NCBI GenBank assembly: GCA_024695625.1
Contig: JAILHV010000020.1
Coordinates: 1 to 57,568 of the forward strand
Direction: 5' to 3'
DNA length: 57,568 nt
From: Treponema sp.
Lineage (GTDB): Bacteria > Spirochaetota > Spirochaetia > Treponematales > Treponemataceae
Shown: positions 17,753-26,008 of the stretch, piece by piece
Numbering within the stretch: the first letter of the stretch is position 1
How the letters are laid out: the number at the start of each line of letters is the position of its first letter
Made by a program: the position numbers and the translations under genes
Notes under the pieces: model-generated
What the model was told of the DNA's origin: nothing
The model's database searches: none
The model's input: only the letters and a program-made list of their open reading frames with translations

Positions 17753-18327
17753 TCTTCTTTGTACTCCTTGTAGATATGGAATACTTCTTCCATTGAAAGA
17801 AATTTTTCTCCGTTAAATTCCATCTTCAGAATCCAGGGCATAAAGTCTACGATTTTCATAAAGCTTTCACCGTTAAAGCTTTTGTCATAGTAATTGATGA
17901 TTGAAGACAGGGCAGTTCCATGAGTTCCGATGACGATGTTCTTTCCATTATATTGCTTAAGGATTTCTTTGACAGCCTCGATGTTCCTTTTTTGGACAGC
18001 ACCAATGGATTCACCGTCTTCTTCGGCAAAAGAAAAATCTGCCCAGCGTTTTTTGAACATTTCGTGAGTGTTTCCACCTTTCCCTGCCTTGCGCTCATGA
18101 AGCCTCTCGTCCGTATGAATCTCCATGCCATAAGAGTCAGCAGCTTTTTTTATTGAATCATAGCTCCTTTTGTAGGGGCTTGAGATAAAGACATCGATTT
18201 TTTTGTCCCTGAGAATTTCCGCTACCTTGATTGAGTCTTCAAGGCCTTCTTCTGTTAACGGGCGGTTTCTGTCGTCCTTGATTTTTCCGTCTGGTTTGCA
18301 ATGGCGTACAAAATAAATTCTTGTCAT
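17749..18327 (-). CDS. histidine phosphatase (phosphoglycerate-mutase-like)
   Basis: A 192-residue histidine phosphatase. The phospho-accepting histidine lies in VRHCKPD, with the partner arginine in SSPYKRS and the second histidine in GTHGTALS. Such enzymes dephosphorylate small metabolites or proteins; the substrate is open. The ATG at 18327 follows a promoter-like -10 box by exactly 7 nt, so the mRNA may be leaderless. It heads the GNAT part of the run, 56 nt below the pyrroline-carboxylate-reductase-like gene. Confidence 0.84.
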   Translation of the reverse strand: MTRIYFVRHCKPDGKIKDDRNRPLTEEGLEDSIKVAEILRDKKIDVFISSPYKRSYDSIKKAADSYGMEIHTDERLHERKAGKGGNTHEMFKKRWADFSFAEEDGESIGAVQKRNIEAVKEILKQYNGKNIVIGTHGTALSSIINYYDKSFNGESFMKIVDFMPWILKMEFNGEKFLSMEEVFHIYKEYKEE

Positions 18328-18334
18328 ACCCTAT

Positions 18335-18363
18335 ATCGTATCATATTTGTTTTATGTTGTCAT
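18335..18363 (-). promoter_or_regulatory. promoter upstream of the phosphatase and GNAT run
   Basis: ATGACA (18358-18363), 17 bp, TACGAT (18335-18340) on the minus strand; 7 nt separate the -10 box from the ATG at 18327. This would start transcription at or next to the start codon. Confidence 0.5.
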
Positions 18364-18383
18364 GCAGATTAAAAAGACACAGA

Positions 18384-19190
18384 TTAAAACGATTCTTGTG
18401 CCTTCTGTGCAGTCAGCCTTCTTTTTTCCAATGTCCTTACAAACATTTCTTCCGCTGCCTTGGGAAACATGTTGTAGATGACTTTTGTCCCTTCTTCCGT
18501 GATGCCGCCTTTTGTTGCAACCCGTGAGACTACATCCTGGAATGACATCTGTTTTTCTGTCATCAGATTGCTTGTGGCTGCAACTGTCTTTAGAACCATC
18601 CGCGTGATCTGCTCCTTTGGAATGCTCGTGTGCTTTTGTGCCGCCTGACAGACTACATCGAACATTGAAGCGATTAAGCCCGGCATGCAGCTGACAAGCT
18701 CAGACCCCATGCCCATTTCGTTTTCGGGAAGTTCTATAACTTCGCCCATGCATTCAAGAAGCTTGCGCAAATTTTCTTTGTCTGAATCCAAGACCAAACT
18801 GTTGCAGCAAAGAAGAGTCTGCGAGCGGCTTATCTCTGCCGTGACGCTTGGAATTACTTTTGCAATCTTCCTCACTGCAATTTTTTCAAGCATCGCAAAC
18901 GTGATGTTTCCGTTCAGCGAAACAAGAAGCGAATCTTTTTTTAGGGAAGAATTGATTTCTGTCACGACTTCTTTTATGTCACAAGGACGGACACAGACAA
19001 AAAGAATGTCGGCATTTTTGGCCGCGTCGGAATTTGAATCGCAAACCGTCGCCTTTTCCGCGATTTCGTTCAGGCGCTCTTTTGTCCTGTTTGAAATAAA
19101 CAAGGTGTCTTTGCTTGCTCGCCCAGATTCAAGGAATTTTTGAGCGAGCATTTTTCCCATACTGCCGTAGCCGATTATTCCTATGTTCAT
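18384..19190 (-). CDS. pyrroline-5-carboxylate reductase-like oxidoreductase
   Basis: A 268-residue NAD(P)-dependent reductase of the ProC family. The N-terminal loop IGIIGYGSMGKMLA binds the dinucleotide, and the family's C-terminal dimerisation region carries a conserved-looking RVATKGGITEEGTKVI, which corresponds to the ProC signature. ProC makes proline from pyrroline-5-carboxylate; this copy is somewhat divergent and may be a paralogue, so I leave the symbol blank. Its ATG overlaps the stop of the cupin gene by 4 nt. AAGGA lies just before it. Confidence 0.82.
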   Translation of the reverse strand: MNIGIIGYGSMGKMLAQKFLESGRASKDTLFISNRTKERLNEIAEKATVCDSNSDAAKNADILFVCVRPCDIKEVVTEINSSLKKDSLLVSLNGNITFAMLEKIAVRKIAKVIPSVTAEISRSQTLLCCNSLVLDSDKENLRKLLECMGEVIELPENEMGMGSELVSCMPGLIASMFDVVCQAAQKHTSIPKEQITRMVLKTVAATSNLMTEKQMSFQDVVSRVATKGGITEEGTKVIYNMFPKAAEEMFVRTLEKRRLTAQKAQESF

Positions 19191-19552
19191 TTTTTATCCT
19201 TGTATGCGTAGCCAAAGTTAATCGGAGGAGCGGTAACGGAAACATAAATAAACTCTCCGTCTCCGTCGTTCAAAAGTCCGTGAACGTCCTTGTCGGCAAA
19301 GCGGGCAACGTCCCCTGCCTTAAAATCCATTTCCTTGTCGTCGGCAAGAAGAAGCTTTCCTGTGCCTTTGGTTGCGTACCAGATCTGCTCAGAAGCGTCG
19401 TGAGTGTGGCGGGGCTGGCTTGCTCCAGGAACAAGGTGAACTTCGGTAATGGTCACGCGCTCGCTCCTTGAATTTTCCGGGTTCAGAAGCTGGCGGGAAA
19501 CTACGCCGGGGTTTGACAGTTCTTTGATGCTGCTTGCACTGATGAATTCCAT
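19187..19552 (-). CDS. small cupin-domain protein
   Basis: A 121-residue single-domain cupin. The metal-binding histidines are visible in QPRHTHDASEQ and the second cupin motif in the FKAGDVARFADKDVHGL segment. Small cupins may be isomerases, dioxygenases or ligand sensors; none can be favoured. AGGAGG precedes the ATG. It is divergent from the AraC regulator at 19690 and is the first gene of the 10.6-kb minus-strand run. Confidence 0.8.
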   Translation of the reverse strand: MEFISASSIKELSNPGVVSRQLLNPENSRSERVTITEVHLVPGASQPRHTHDASEQIWYATKGTGKLLLADDKEMDFKAGDVARFADKDVHGLLNDGDGEFIYVSVTAPPINFGYAYKDKK

Positions 19553-19596
19553 ATTTTTTCCTCCTGCTTTATGTGATTATATATTACTGAATATTT

Positions 19597-19626
19597 ATAT
19601 GTAAGAAAATTATTAAATTTACATAT
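19597..19626. promoter_or_regulatory. inverted repeat between AraC and cupin genes
   Basis: ATATGTAA (19597-19604) is repeated inverted at 19619-19626 with 14 bp between. It sits between the two divergent genes and is a candidate operator for the AraC-type regulator. Confidence 0.4.
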
Positions 19627-19639
19627 TTTGATAACAATA

Positions 19640-19668
19640 TTGCATGCTTAATATAAAATTGTTATAAT
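19640..19668 (+). promoter_or_regulatory. promoter of the AraC-family gene
   Basis: TTGCAT (19640-19645), 17 bp, TATAAT (19663-19668), followed by GGAGG and the ATG at 19690. Confidence 0.72.
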
Positions 19669-19689
19669 ATTTTGACCTTTGGAGGAAAA

Positions 19690-20592
19690 ATGGCTGAAAT
19701 AAAAAGAGGTTTTATTATAAAGCGAAGGGACGGCTCTGAAATCGTAAAGTATGACGATCCTTCGTTTCCCTCATACATTTTTGACGGCTACCTTGTAAAA
19801 GGTTGCGGCTGGGAGCGGGTTCCCCATTACCACGAAGACATTGAAATTGTTTCCGTAAAGGGCGGAGAGATGGCCTACATGGTTGAAGGCACTCTCATAA
19901 AGCTAAAAAGAGGCGACACGCTTTTTGTAAATTCCGGCAGCATCCATTATTCTCTTTCCACAACCAACAAGGTTTCTCGTTATATAATAGCAATTCTTCA
20001 TCCAAAAATCATCTGTTCAAGTTTTTCGGTTGAAGAAAAAGCGGTAAAACCGATAGTTACTGACAAGACTGTTCCCTTTGTTCATTTTAAGGCTGCTGAC
20101 TTTGACGCTCCGTCTATCTATCAGCTTATGCTGGAGATGGAGCACGACTGCAAGGGAAATGAATTCTTGATTACAAAATATTTTTTTGAAATCTGGGACA
20201 TCATAATGCGCCGCTTTACCGAAGCTTACCGTCTTCACGTTCACAGCATGGAAGAAAGCACGGGGCACAATTCAAGGCTAAAGGCCATGATGCTTTTTAT
20301 TGACGAGCATTACAAGGAGCGTATAATACTTTCCGACATCGCGGCTGCAGGGGGAGTGAGCCAAAGCCTCTGCAACCAAATCTTTAACAAGCTGACCGAA
20401 AAGTCTCCGATGGAATATTTGGCGCAATACCGCTGCCGCAAAGTGGCCGACCTTCTTGTTTCCAGCGGAATGTCCATGCCCGAAATTGCTGACATGACCG
20501 GCTTTACCGGCGCAAGCTACATGGCAGAAACATTCAAAAAATATTTTGGCCAGTCACCGCGCGAGTACAAAAAGCTCCAAGCGACAAAATAG
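19690..20592 (+). CDS. AraC-family transcriptional regulator
   Basis: A 300-residue AraC regulator. Residues about 35-100 form a cupin-like sensing domain (PHYHEDIEIVSVKGGEMAYM); the last 100 residues hold the two helix-turn-helix motifs (ILSDIAAAGGVSQSLCNQIF and the closing FTGASYMAETFKKYFGQSP). The ATG at 19690 follows GGAGG; the longer frame adds only six residues. It is divergent from the cupin/reductase/GNAT run and probably controls that promoter (inference). The effector may be sugar-like, as in the family at large, but that is not shown. Confidence 0.87.
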   Translation: MAEIKRGFIIKRRDGSEIVKYDDPSFPSYIFDGYLVKGCGWERVPHYHEDIEIVSVKGGEMAYMVEGTLIKLKRGDTLFVNSGSIHYSLSTTNKVSRYIIAILHPKIICSSFSVEEKAVKPIVTDKTVPFVHFKAADFDAPSIYQLMLEMEHDCKGNEFLITKYFFEIWDIIMRRFTEAYRLHVHSMEESTGHNSRLKAMMLFIDEHYKERIILSDIAAAGGVSQSLCNQIFNKLTEKSPMEYLAQYRCRKVADLLVSSGMSMPEIADMTGFTGASYMAETFKKYFGQSPREYKKLQATK

Positions 20593-20604
20593 CTTTTATG
20601 CCTG

Positions 20605-21036
20605 TTAATTCAGTTGCCCGTCATTCGTGCTTGCATTCGGGTAGTTGAAGAGCCAGGCGATAAAGCAAAATGCAAACAAGATGATTCCGACAATAAGGTT
20701 TCCGGTAATTATATATTGAATAAAGCCGAACAGGGCTGCGTTCTCTGCCAAGCCAAGCATCATTGCGAAAAGATTAAAGATGGTTTTCTTTTCATCAGAA
20801 TTGGGTTTGGAAAGAAATGTCTTTACTATCTTGTTTTCATAAAAACTTTTTTTGTATATTTTTTTTGACAAGAGAATGCTGACCGTGCATGTGATGAATC
20901 CGAAGAGAAGCATTAATAAACTTACCGGTGAAAATGAATTGTTCACCTTTATTGGATTTGAATATGCAAGGTATGCATATACCGCTTTTGTCACTGGAAA
21001 TGCAAACCAAATCAATTTAAAAACTGCACTGTTCAT
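20605..21036 (-). CDS. small integral membrane protein of unknown function
   Basis: A 143-residue protein with four hydrophobic segments (about residues 7-24, 38-57, 88-107 and 112-130) and a basic loop between the second and third. I do not recognise a family. GGAAGG 8 nt upstream favours the ATG at 21036 over a GTG at 21045. It converges on the AraC gene with 12 nt between stops and lies 20 nt downstream of a GNAT gene in the same orientation. Confidence 0.62.
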   Translation of the reverse strand: MNSAVFKLIWFAFPVTKAVYAYLAYSNPIKVNNSFSPVSLLMLLFGFITCTVSILLSKKIYKKSFYENKIVKTFLSKPNSDEKKTIFNLFAMMLGLAENAALFGFIQYIITGNLIVGIILFAFCFIAWLFNYPNASTNDGQLN

Positions 21037-21056
21037 TTTAAACACCTTCCGTTTTG

Positions 21057-21500
21057 TTATAAATTCTTTTGTAAGTATATCATATCAACCAGCTGAATGC
21101 CAGCTTCAAAAATAGGATGGTCGTAATTTTCCGTAAAGAAATTCTTTACTGCATGGTGCCGCTTGAAGCCGCATTTTTCGTAGAAGGGAATGGTAAGCGG
21201 GCTGTCTCCCGTTCCTACTTGAAGCGTGGTGAAAGTTCCGTGAAATTTCTGGGAAACAAATTCAATGAGTTTTTTGCCGTAACCCTTGCCCTGGCTTTTG
21301 GAATCCGTTGCTATGTTCTTTATTTCCAAAAGACCATTTCCCTCATCGGTGACTACGCATTCAGCCTTAACTCCGCCATCGTCAAGAACGAACATTCTTC
21401 CCTTTTCAAGGTAACGGTCAACCATGTCTTCCTGTTCATCTGCAAGAAGCAAGAGTGCAAGAAAATCTTTTTTGTTTTTTACTATTTCTTTTATTTCCAT
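21057..21500 (-). CDS. GNAT acetyltransferase
   Basis: A 147-residue GNAT protein: motif A IATDSKSQGKGYGKKLIEFV with the acetyl-CoA loop QGKGYG, and FYEKCGFKRHHAVKNFF, which is the signature of the YvbK-like branch. It is set apart from the main GNAT run by the AraC gene. GAGAAAT lies just before the ATG. Acceptor unknown. Confidence 0.84.
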   Translation of the reverse strand: MEIKEIVKNKKDFLALLLLADEQEDMVDRYLEKGRMFVLDDGGVKAECVVTDEGNGLLEIKNIATDSKSQGKGYGKKLIEFVSQKFHGTFTTLQVGTGDSPLTIPFYEKCGFKRHHAVKNFFTENYDHPIFEAGIQLVDMIYLQKNL

Positions 21501-21604
21501 TTTATTTCTCCAGTGCTTTGTTGGCTTGCCCGGCCCTTTTCAAGTTGAATTGAAAACTCATCAGATGAATTTTTGCTTGAAGAGAGGGGAGGTGAAGTTG
21601 AATT

Positions 21605-21633
21605 ATGCTATTTGCATTGAGGTAATTTGTCAA
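21605..21633 (-). promoter_or_regulatory. candidate promoter of the GNAT gene at 21057
   Basis: TTGACA (21628-21633), 17 bp, TAGCAT (21605-21610) on the minus strand, about 100 nt upstream of the start. Confidence 0.4.
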
Positions 21634-21653
21634 GAAGGGATTTTTATATTTTT

Positions 21654-21808
21654 CCTACGCCGCCGTGGAGGGGCCCGCCGCAGGCGGGTTGCGCCAGCAA
21701 TGGAGAGAGCTCTGCGAACGGAACCCCGGAAGGGCGGTGGCGATATGGCATGGCGGTCGAGTTAGAGAAAAAATGAATGGTAGAGCATAAAAAAGCATCC
21801 GTCCAGAA
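21654..21808 (+). repeat. structured intergenic repeat, copy A
   Basis: Member of the dispersed family described in the findings: GGAGGGGC, then a hairpin CCCGCC-GCA-GGCGGG (21674-21688), then TTGCG, CAGCAATGGAG and GGAACCCCGG, closing with CCGTCCAGAAAA near 21800. The rest of the 551-bp spacer between the divergent GNAT and MFS genes (21501-22051) is AT-rich and shows nothing else I can name beyond the promoter listed. Confidence 0.7.
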
Positions 21809-22051
21809 AATTCAGGTTGACAAGAATAAATTGTTGGGCTAAAATACAAGTACTATGTGGAAAACTTCAGTTTTATTGTTAGAAAAATGCTATATCTCTG
21901 CCCGTCGGTAGGGGTAGTGGGCCTTTTTCAGAAAACTGTGGTTTTGCAATAAAACAATCCGTTGATTTTGTAATTCCCTTTTCTAAAAAAATCAAAATAC
22001 ATTCAGCCACTTCCCTTTTTTGCATTTTATTTTGCCGATAGGGGGCTTACT

Positions 22052-23140
22052 ATGTTTAACATTAAAAAACAGATTAATAGATTGTATTCGTCTTCGGTTT
22101 TTGGCCAGCTTTCGCTTTCGGGAGCCTGGGTTGCCATTCTTGCGTCCCGCGGATTTTCGCTTGCGCAGATTGGCTTTGCAGAGACGATTTTTCATATCGT
22201 GAGCATTTTGTTTGAGATTCCGTCGGGTGTTCTGGCGGATGTTTTTGGCCGGAAGAAGACGCTTGTGATTTCCTGCCTGATGCGGATTGCAGGTGACATT
22301 GTGATGATTTGCTCCAACAATTTTGCCATGGTCTGCATTTCGATTGGGCTTCATGCGCTCTGCTACAACTTTGCGTCCGGCTCGGGTGATGCTCTTGCAT
22401 ACGATTCGCTTAAGTCTGTGGGGGAGGCGGAAAAGTTTGACCGCTATGCTTCCAACCAGCTGGTGATTTACCGCGTGTGCGAGGGGCTTTCCACTTTGAC
22501 GGCTGGCTTTGCGCTGGTGATTGGCTACAGGCTTGCTTATGCGACCGGCGTCTTTGCGTCCTTGATTCAGCTTGTGATTTTGTTTGGCCTTGTTGAAGTA
22601 AGGCTTGCACCGCTTGCTGCTGACTTTAATGTTTGGAGGGAAATTGGTTCCTGCTTTAAGAAAAGCTTTTTGTTCTTGAAGGAGGCCCGTAAGGCCATGC
22701 TTTTGATGTTCACGAATTCTTTTGTGGGTGCGCTGGACATTTTGCTTTTGTTCTTTTTGCAGGCAAAACTTCCGATGGCAGGAATTCCGAACTGGGCACT
22801 TGGGGCGGCACTTCTTGTGCTGCAGCTTGGGGGCATAATCGGCGCAAAGCTAATTCTTTTGGCGAAGAAGGTCCGCTACCGGGTTGTCTTTTTGCTTTCC
22901 ACTGCGGTGATTCTTTTAGGCATTGTTCTTGAGCATTCGGGGCTTTACATGCTGATGACGCTGGGGGGCTTTATGGCTTCCATGGCGGATGATGCGCTGC
23001 AGGTTAGGACAAACACACGTTTGCAGGACATGTTCCCTTCGGAACAGAGGGCAACTTTGATTAGCATAGAGTCCTTTACCTTCTCTTGCATAATGATTGT
23101 GCTTTCACCTCTTGCGGGGCTCTTCTTTTCCTGGTGGTAA
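22052..23140 (+). CDS. MFS transporter
   Basis: A 362-residue major facilitator protein, a little shorter than the usual 12-helix size but with 10-12 hydrophobic segments. The loop motif GVLADVFGRKKTL between helices 2 and 3 is the MFS motif A (G-x3-D-x-x-GR-K/R). It probably exports a drug or metabolite across the inner membrane; no substrate can be read. AGGGGG precedes the ATG at 22052. It stands alone downstream of repeat copy A. Confidence 0.83.
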   Translation: MFNIKKQINRLYSSSVFGQLSLSGAWVAILASRGFSLAQIGFAETIFHIVSILFEIPSGVLADVFGRKKTLVISCLMRIAGDIVMICSNNFAMVCISIGLHALCYNFASGSGDALAYDSLKSVGEAEKFDRYASNQLVIYRVCEGLSTLTAGFALVIGYRLAYATGVFASLIQLVILFGLVEVRLAPLAADFNVWREIGSCFKKSFLFLKEARKAMLLMFTNSFVGALDILLLFFLQAKLPMAGIPNWALGAALLVLQLGGIIGAKLILLAKKVRYRVVFLLSTAVILLGIVLEHSGLYMLMTLGGFMASMADDALQVRTNTRLQDMFPSEQRATLISIESFTFSCIMIVLSPLAGLFFSWW

Positions 23141-23185
23141 GGAAGATGAGGGGGCGGTTCTTCCGGCCTCTTCTCCATACCGCTT

Positions 23186-23241
23186 CCCCATGCGATTTTC
23201 CGTGCGGTTTTCCGTGCGGTTTTTTACATGGGGATTTTTTT
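23186..23241 (+). terminator. terminator-like hairpin after the MFS gene
   Basis: CCCCATG (23186-23192) pairs with CATGGGG (23227-23233), followed by T7. The loop holds a tandem copy of TTTTCCGTGCGG. The large loop lowers confidence. Confidence 0.4.
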
Positions 23242-23344
23242 GAAAAGAAAATAGCGGGAAAGTTACTTGTTACTGTTTATAAAAATAAAAAGTCGCGCTA
23301 TAATTTAGCTATTGGGGTGCAGTAAATCAAAACAGGAGTGAATT

Positions 23345-23746
23345 ATGGAGATGAAATTTTACAAATGCAAGGACTGCGGAAAAATTCTTGCTATGCCTTG
23401 CAGCAAAGCAGATGGGGTTGCTCCTTCTGCGGAGGGAAAGTCATGCTGCAGTGACGGTTCTCTTGTGGAAGTTAAGGCTAACACGACTGATGCCGCTGTA
23501 GAAAAGCATGTTCCGGTCGTTGCTAAAAGCGGAAGCTCCGTTCAGGTTACGGTAGGGGCTGTTATTCATCCTATGGAAGAAAAGCATTTTATTGAATGGA
23601 TTGGCATTCAGACAAAATGCGGCTTTATGTTCAGGGAACTTGCTCCGGGAGCGGAACCAAAGGCTTCCTTTGTACTTTCCGAGGGCGATGAACTTGTTAG
23701 GGCTTACGCCTACTGTAACCTTCACGGACTTTGGGCGGACAGATAG
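23345..23746 (+). CDS. dfx: desulfoferrodoxin (superoxide reductase)
   Basis: A 133-residue two-domain superoxide reductase that turns superoxide into hydrogen peroxide without releasing oxygen. The N-terminal desulforedoxin-like domain has Cys8-x2-Cys11 and the Cys34-Cys35 pair, with a longer spacer than usual. The active-site iron ligands are all visible: His55 in EKHVP, His75, His81, and Cys124/His127 in CNLHG; Glu53-Lys54 is the catalytic pair. AGGAG precedes the ATG, and a TATAAT box lies at 23299-23304. First gene of an operon with hrb and rbr. Confidence 0.92.
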   Translation: MEMKFYKCKDCGKILAMPCSKADGVAPSAEGKSCCSDGSLVEVKANTTDAAVEKHVPVVAKSGSSVQVTVGAVIHPMEEKHFIEWIGIQTKCGFMFRELAPGAEPKASFVLSEGDELVRAYAYCNLHGLWADR

Positions 23747-24367
23747 ATGGACAACAAGGCACTTTACAATATTTCCTACGGTCTCTTCGTGCTTGGCTCC
23801 AAGGGGCAGGGGAAGATTAACGCCTGCATAACCAACACCTGTATGCAGGTGGCATCAGACCCTGTTAGGATTGCAATTTCCGTTCTGAACCAGAACTATA
23901 CCTGCGACTTGATTAAGGAAAGCGGAGTCTTTAGTCTTTCCGTCCTGGACAAGACGGCTGGCTTTGACCTTTTTAAGCATTTTGGCTACCAGAGTGGAAG
24001 GAATGTGGACAAGTTTGCAGACTTTGCCTACAAGACGGATGTGAACGGCTGCCCATGCCTTGTGGAGCATACCTGTTCCATTCTGAGCTGCAAGGTTCTT
24101 TCAAAGACGGATTTGGGTACACACACGCTTTTTGTGGCGGAAGTGGTTGACGCAGAGCTTACTGGCAGAGGTGCGCCCGTAACTTATGCCGACTACCAGA
24201 GCAGCATAAAGCCAAAGGTAAAGGTGGAAGAATCAAGGAAAATCATCGGCTGGAAGTGCAAGATTTGTGGCTACGAGTATATGAACCCTGAGCTTCCTGC
24301 AGACTACACATGCCCCTTGTGCGGACATCCTGCGGAGGATTTTGAACCGATTTACGAGAGCGCCTAG
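23747..24367 (+). CDS. flavin reductase-rubredoxin fusion (high-molecular-weight rubredoxin)
   Basis: A 206-residue fusion. Residues 1-155 are a flavin-reductase-like FMN-binding domain; residues 165-206 are a rubredoxin with CKICGY and CPLCGHP as the iron-binding pairs. This is the Hrb arrangement known from anaerobes, where it relays electrons from NAD(P)H to oxygen- or nitric-oxide-reducing partners. Here it begins at the base after the dfx stop codon and precedes rubrerythrin, so it is a likely electron donor for both (inference). There is no strong ribosome site, which suggests coupling to dfx. Confidence 0.87.
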   Translation: MDNKALYNISYGLFVLGSKGQGKINACITNTCMQVASDPVRIAISVLNQNYTCDLIKESGVFSLSVLDKTAGFDLFKHFGYQSGRNVDKFADFAYKTDVNGCPCLVEHTCSILSCKVLSKTDLGTHTLFVAEVVDAELTGRGAPVTYADYQSSIKPKVKVEESRKIIGWKCKICGYEYMNPELPADYTCPLCGHPAEDFEPIYESA

Positions 24368-24405
24368 TGCGCCTGTAAAATAAGAACATTTTTTAGGAGA
24401 AATGT

Positions 24406-24945
24406 ATGGCTAACAAATATGCGGGAACGCAGACAGAGAAGAATTTGCAGACGGCTTTTGCCGGTGAAAGCCAGGCGAGGAACAAGTACACCTATTTTGC
24501 ATCCGTAGCAAAGAAGGAAGGCTTTGAGCAGATTAGTGCCCTTTTCCTCAAGACCGCTGACAACGAAAAGGAACACGCAAAGATGTGGTTCAAGGAGCTG
24601 GGTGAGCTTGGTGACACAAAGGCCAACCTTAACGCCGCCGCCGACGGTGAAAACTTTGAGTGGACCGACATGTACGAAGGCTTTGCAAAGACTGCCGAAA
24701 AAGAAGGTTTCCCCGAGCTTGCCGCAAAATTCCGCGGAGTTGCAGCAATAGAAAAGCATCACGAGGAAAGATACCGCGCCCTGCTCAAGAACGTGGAGTC
24801 CAAGGAAGTCTTTGAAAAGAGTTCCGTAAAGGTTTGGGAATGCAGGAATTGCGGCCACATCGTAGTGGGAACAAAGGCTCCCGAAGTTTGCCCTGTCTGC
24901 GCCCATCCCCAGAGCTACTTTGAGATAAGCGCAGAAAACTACTAG
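24406..24945 (+). CDS. rbr: rubrerythrin
   Basis: A 179-residue rubrerythrin, a di-iron peroxidase that removes hydrogen peroxide in anaerobes. The ferritin-like domain has its iron ligands in [21 protein letters not shown], the central [10 protein letters not shown] segment and EKHHEERY. The C-terminal rubredoxin-like domain has CRNCGH and CPVCAHP. GGAG precedes the ATG. With dfx and hrb it completes a superoxide-to-water chain: dfx makes peroxide, rbr removes it, hrb may feed electrons. Its stop codon shares a CTAG with that of tonB on the other strand. Confidence 0.93.
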   Translation: MANKYAGTQTEKNLQTAFAGESQARNKYTYFASVAKKEGFEQISALFLKTADNEKEHAKMWFKELGELGDTKANLNAAADGENFEWTDMYEGFAKTAEKEGFPELAAKFRGVAAIEKHHEERYRALLKNVESKEVFEKSSVKVWECRNCGHIVVGTKAPEVCPVCAHPQSYFEISAENY

Positions 24946-25553
24946 CTGAGCGTGAACTTTACCGGGTAGCGGTAGCGTACGGCACAGTTCTTTCCGTTTG
25001 CGTTTGCGGGGACACAGGTAATGCCGTCAAGGGCAGCAACTGCAGCCTGTGCAAAGCCGTGTCCCGGATCCTTGAGGACTTTTATCTTGCGGATGACACC
25101 GTTTGCATCGATGTAAAGCTCAAGGTAGACGACAGCCTCTATTCCCTGCTTTAGTGCCATTGGCGGGTATACGATGCGGGATAGGACTTCGCGGCTTGGA
25201 ATAATCGGCACGGAAGAAATTTTGTGCTGGGGAAGGTATTCCTCTTGCTCCGATGATGAAGCATTTTGTTCAACCTGAACCTCTTCCTTTGTCTCTACAA
25301 TCTTTTCCGAAGATTTTGGCTGGTTTGCAACCTTTACGACCTGCTTTTTTTCTACAGGCGGTGGCGGCGGAACGTATTCCTGAATGTCCACCAGCTTGAA
25401 AACCTCTGCCTCGCGGTAATCAACCGTCTCCACGGGCTTTTCCTTTGCAGTAAAATTGAAGGCATAAAAAGCGGCAACGTGAAGAAGCAGGGCAATTCCA
25501 AAGAGAAGAGGCCTTGCAAATTGTGCATATTTAGAAAGTCTGTCAACGCTCAT
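24942..25553 (-). CDS. tonB: TonB energy-transducing protein
   Basis: A 203-residue TonB: one N-terminal membrane helix (residues 15-34, [18 protein letters not shown]), a proline-rich periplasmic stretch with [10 protein letters not shown], then a charged spacer and a C-terminal TonB domain ([20 protein letters not shown] through [10 protein letters not shown]). It couples the ExbB/ExbD proton motor to the TonB-dependent receptor in the outer membrane. It is the last gene of the exbB-exbD-exbD-tonB operon; its start is 1 nt after the exbD stop. Confidence 0.9.
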   Translation of the reverse strand: MSVDRLSKYAQFARPLLFGIALLLHVAAFYAFNFTAKEKPVETVDYREAEVFKLVDIQEYVPPPPPVEKKQVVKVANQPKSSEKIVETKEEVQVEQNASSSEQEEYLPQHKISSVPIIPSREVLSRIVYPPMALKQGIEAVVYLELYIDANGVIRKIKVLKDPGHGFAQAAVAALDGITCVPANANGKNCAVRYRYPVKFTLS

Positions 25554-25554
25554 T

Positions 25555-25956
25555 TTATTTTTCCCTCACAACAAAACTGACAACCCTGTGCTGAAGCGAC
25601 TGCAGGACTGAAACAACCGAATTAACATGTTTGTAGGGTGTGTCCTTGTCTGCAATCACGTGAATACGCACGGAAGGATTTTTTGCGATTGCGCCTACGA
25701 CTGCCCGCTCAAGGCCAACGTAGTCAAGCGTCTCTCCTTCTGCAGAAATCACGCCGTTCTTTTGCACCCAAATCTCAAAATTCGAATCAGCCTGGGTGCG
25801 CTCCAGAACCGTGCTCTCTGAATAGTTTATTTTTTCTTCGTAACGCTGGTTCATAAGCGAAATAAGCATGATAAAAATAAGCAGAAGAAAGCCGATGTCC
25901 GACATTGATGAAGTTGTTATCGACAGCTTCCGCCTTTTCATTCTAAGTTTGACCAT
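25555..25956 (-). CDS. exbD: ExbD/TolR biopolymer transport protein (second copy)
   Basis: A 133-residue ExbD. The single membrane helix at residues 20-37 contains the essential aspartate at its start (SMSDIGFLLLIFIMLISLM), and the periplasmic domain follows (IHVIADKDTPYKHVNSVVSVL). GGAG precedes the ATG. It is one of two adjacent, clearly different exbD genes; it lies 52 nt below the first and next to tonB. Confidence 0.88.
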   Translation of the reverse strand: MVKLRMKRRKLSITTSSMSDIGFLLLIFIMLISLMNQRYEEKINYSESTVLERTQADSNFEIWVQKNGVISAEGETLDYVGLERAVVGAIAKNPSVRIHVIADKDTPYKHVNSVVSVLQSLQHRVVSFVVREK

Positions 25957-26008
25957 AGTTCACTCCAAAGTTCACTCTGATTAGCCGCACTGTTTTTGCT
26001 GCGACGGA

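Noticed and set aside
8899..19552. Integron cassette array, as known from treponemes and often rich in acetyltransferases
   Set aside because: Gaps are mostly 1-60 nt with overlapping or adjacent stops and starts; no attC-like palindromes of the needed length lie between the genes, and no integrase gene is present.
24364..24906. 180-codon open frame antisense to rubrerythrin
   Set aside because: It mirrors the rubrerythrin reading frame, has no ribosome site and no recognisable domain. Similar antisense frames across exbB and the chemoreceptors were dismissed for the same reason.
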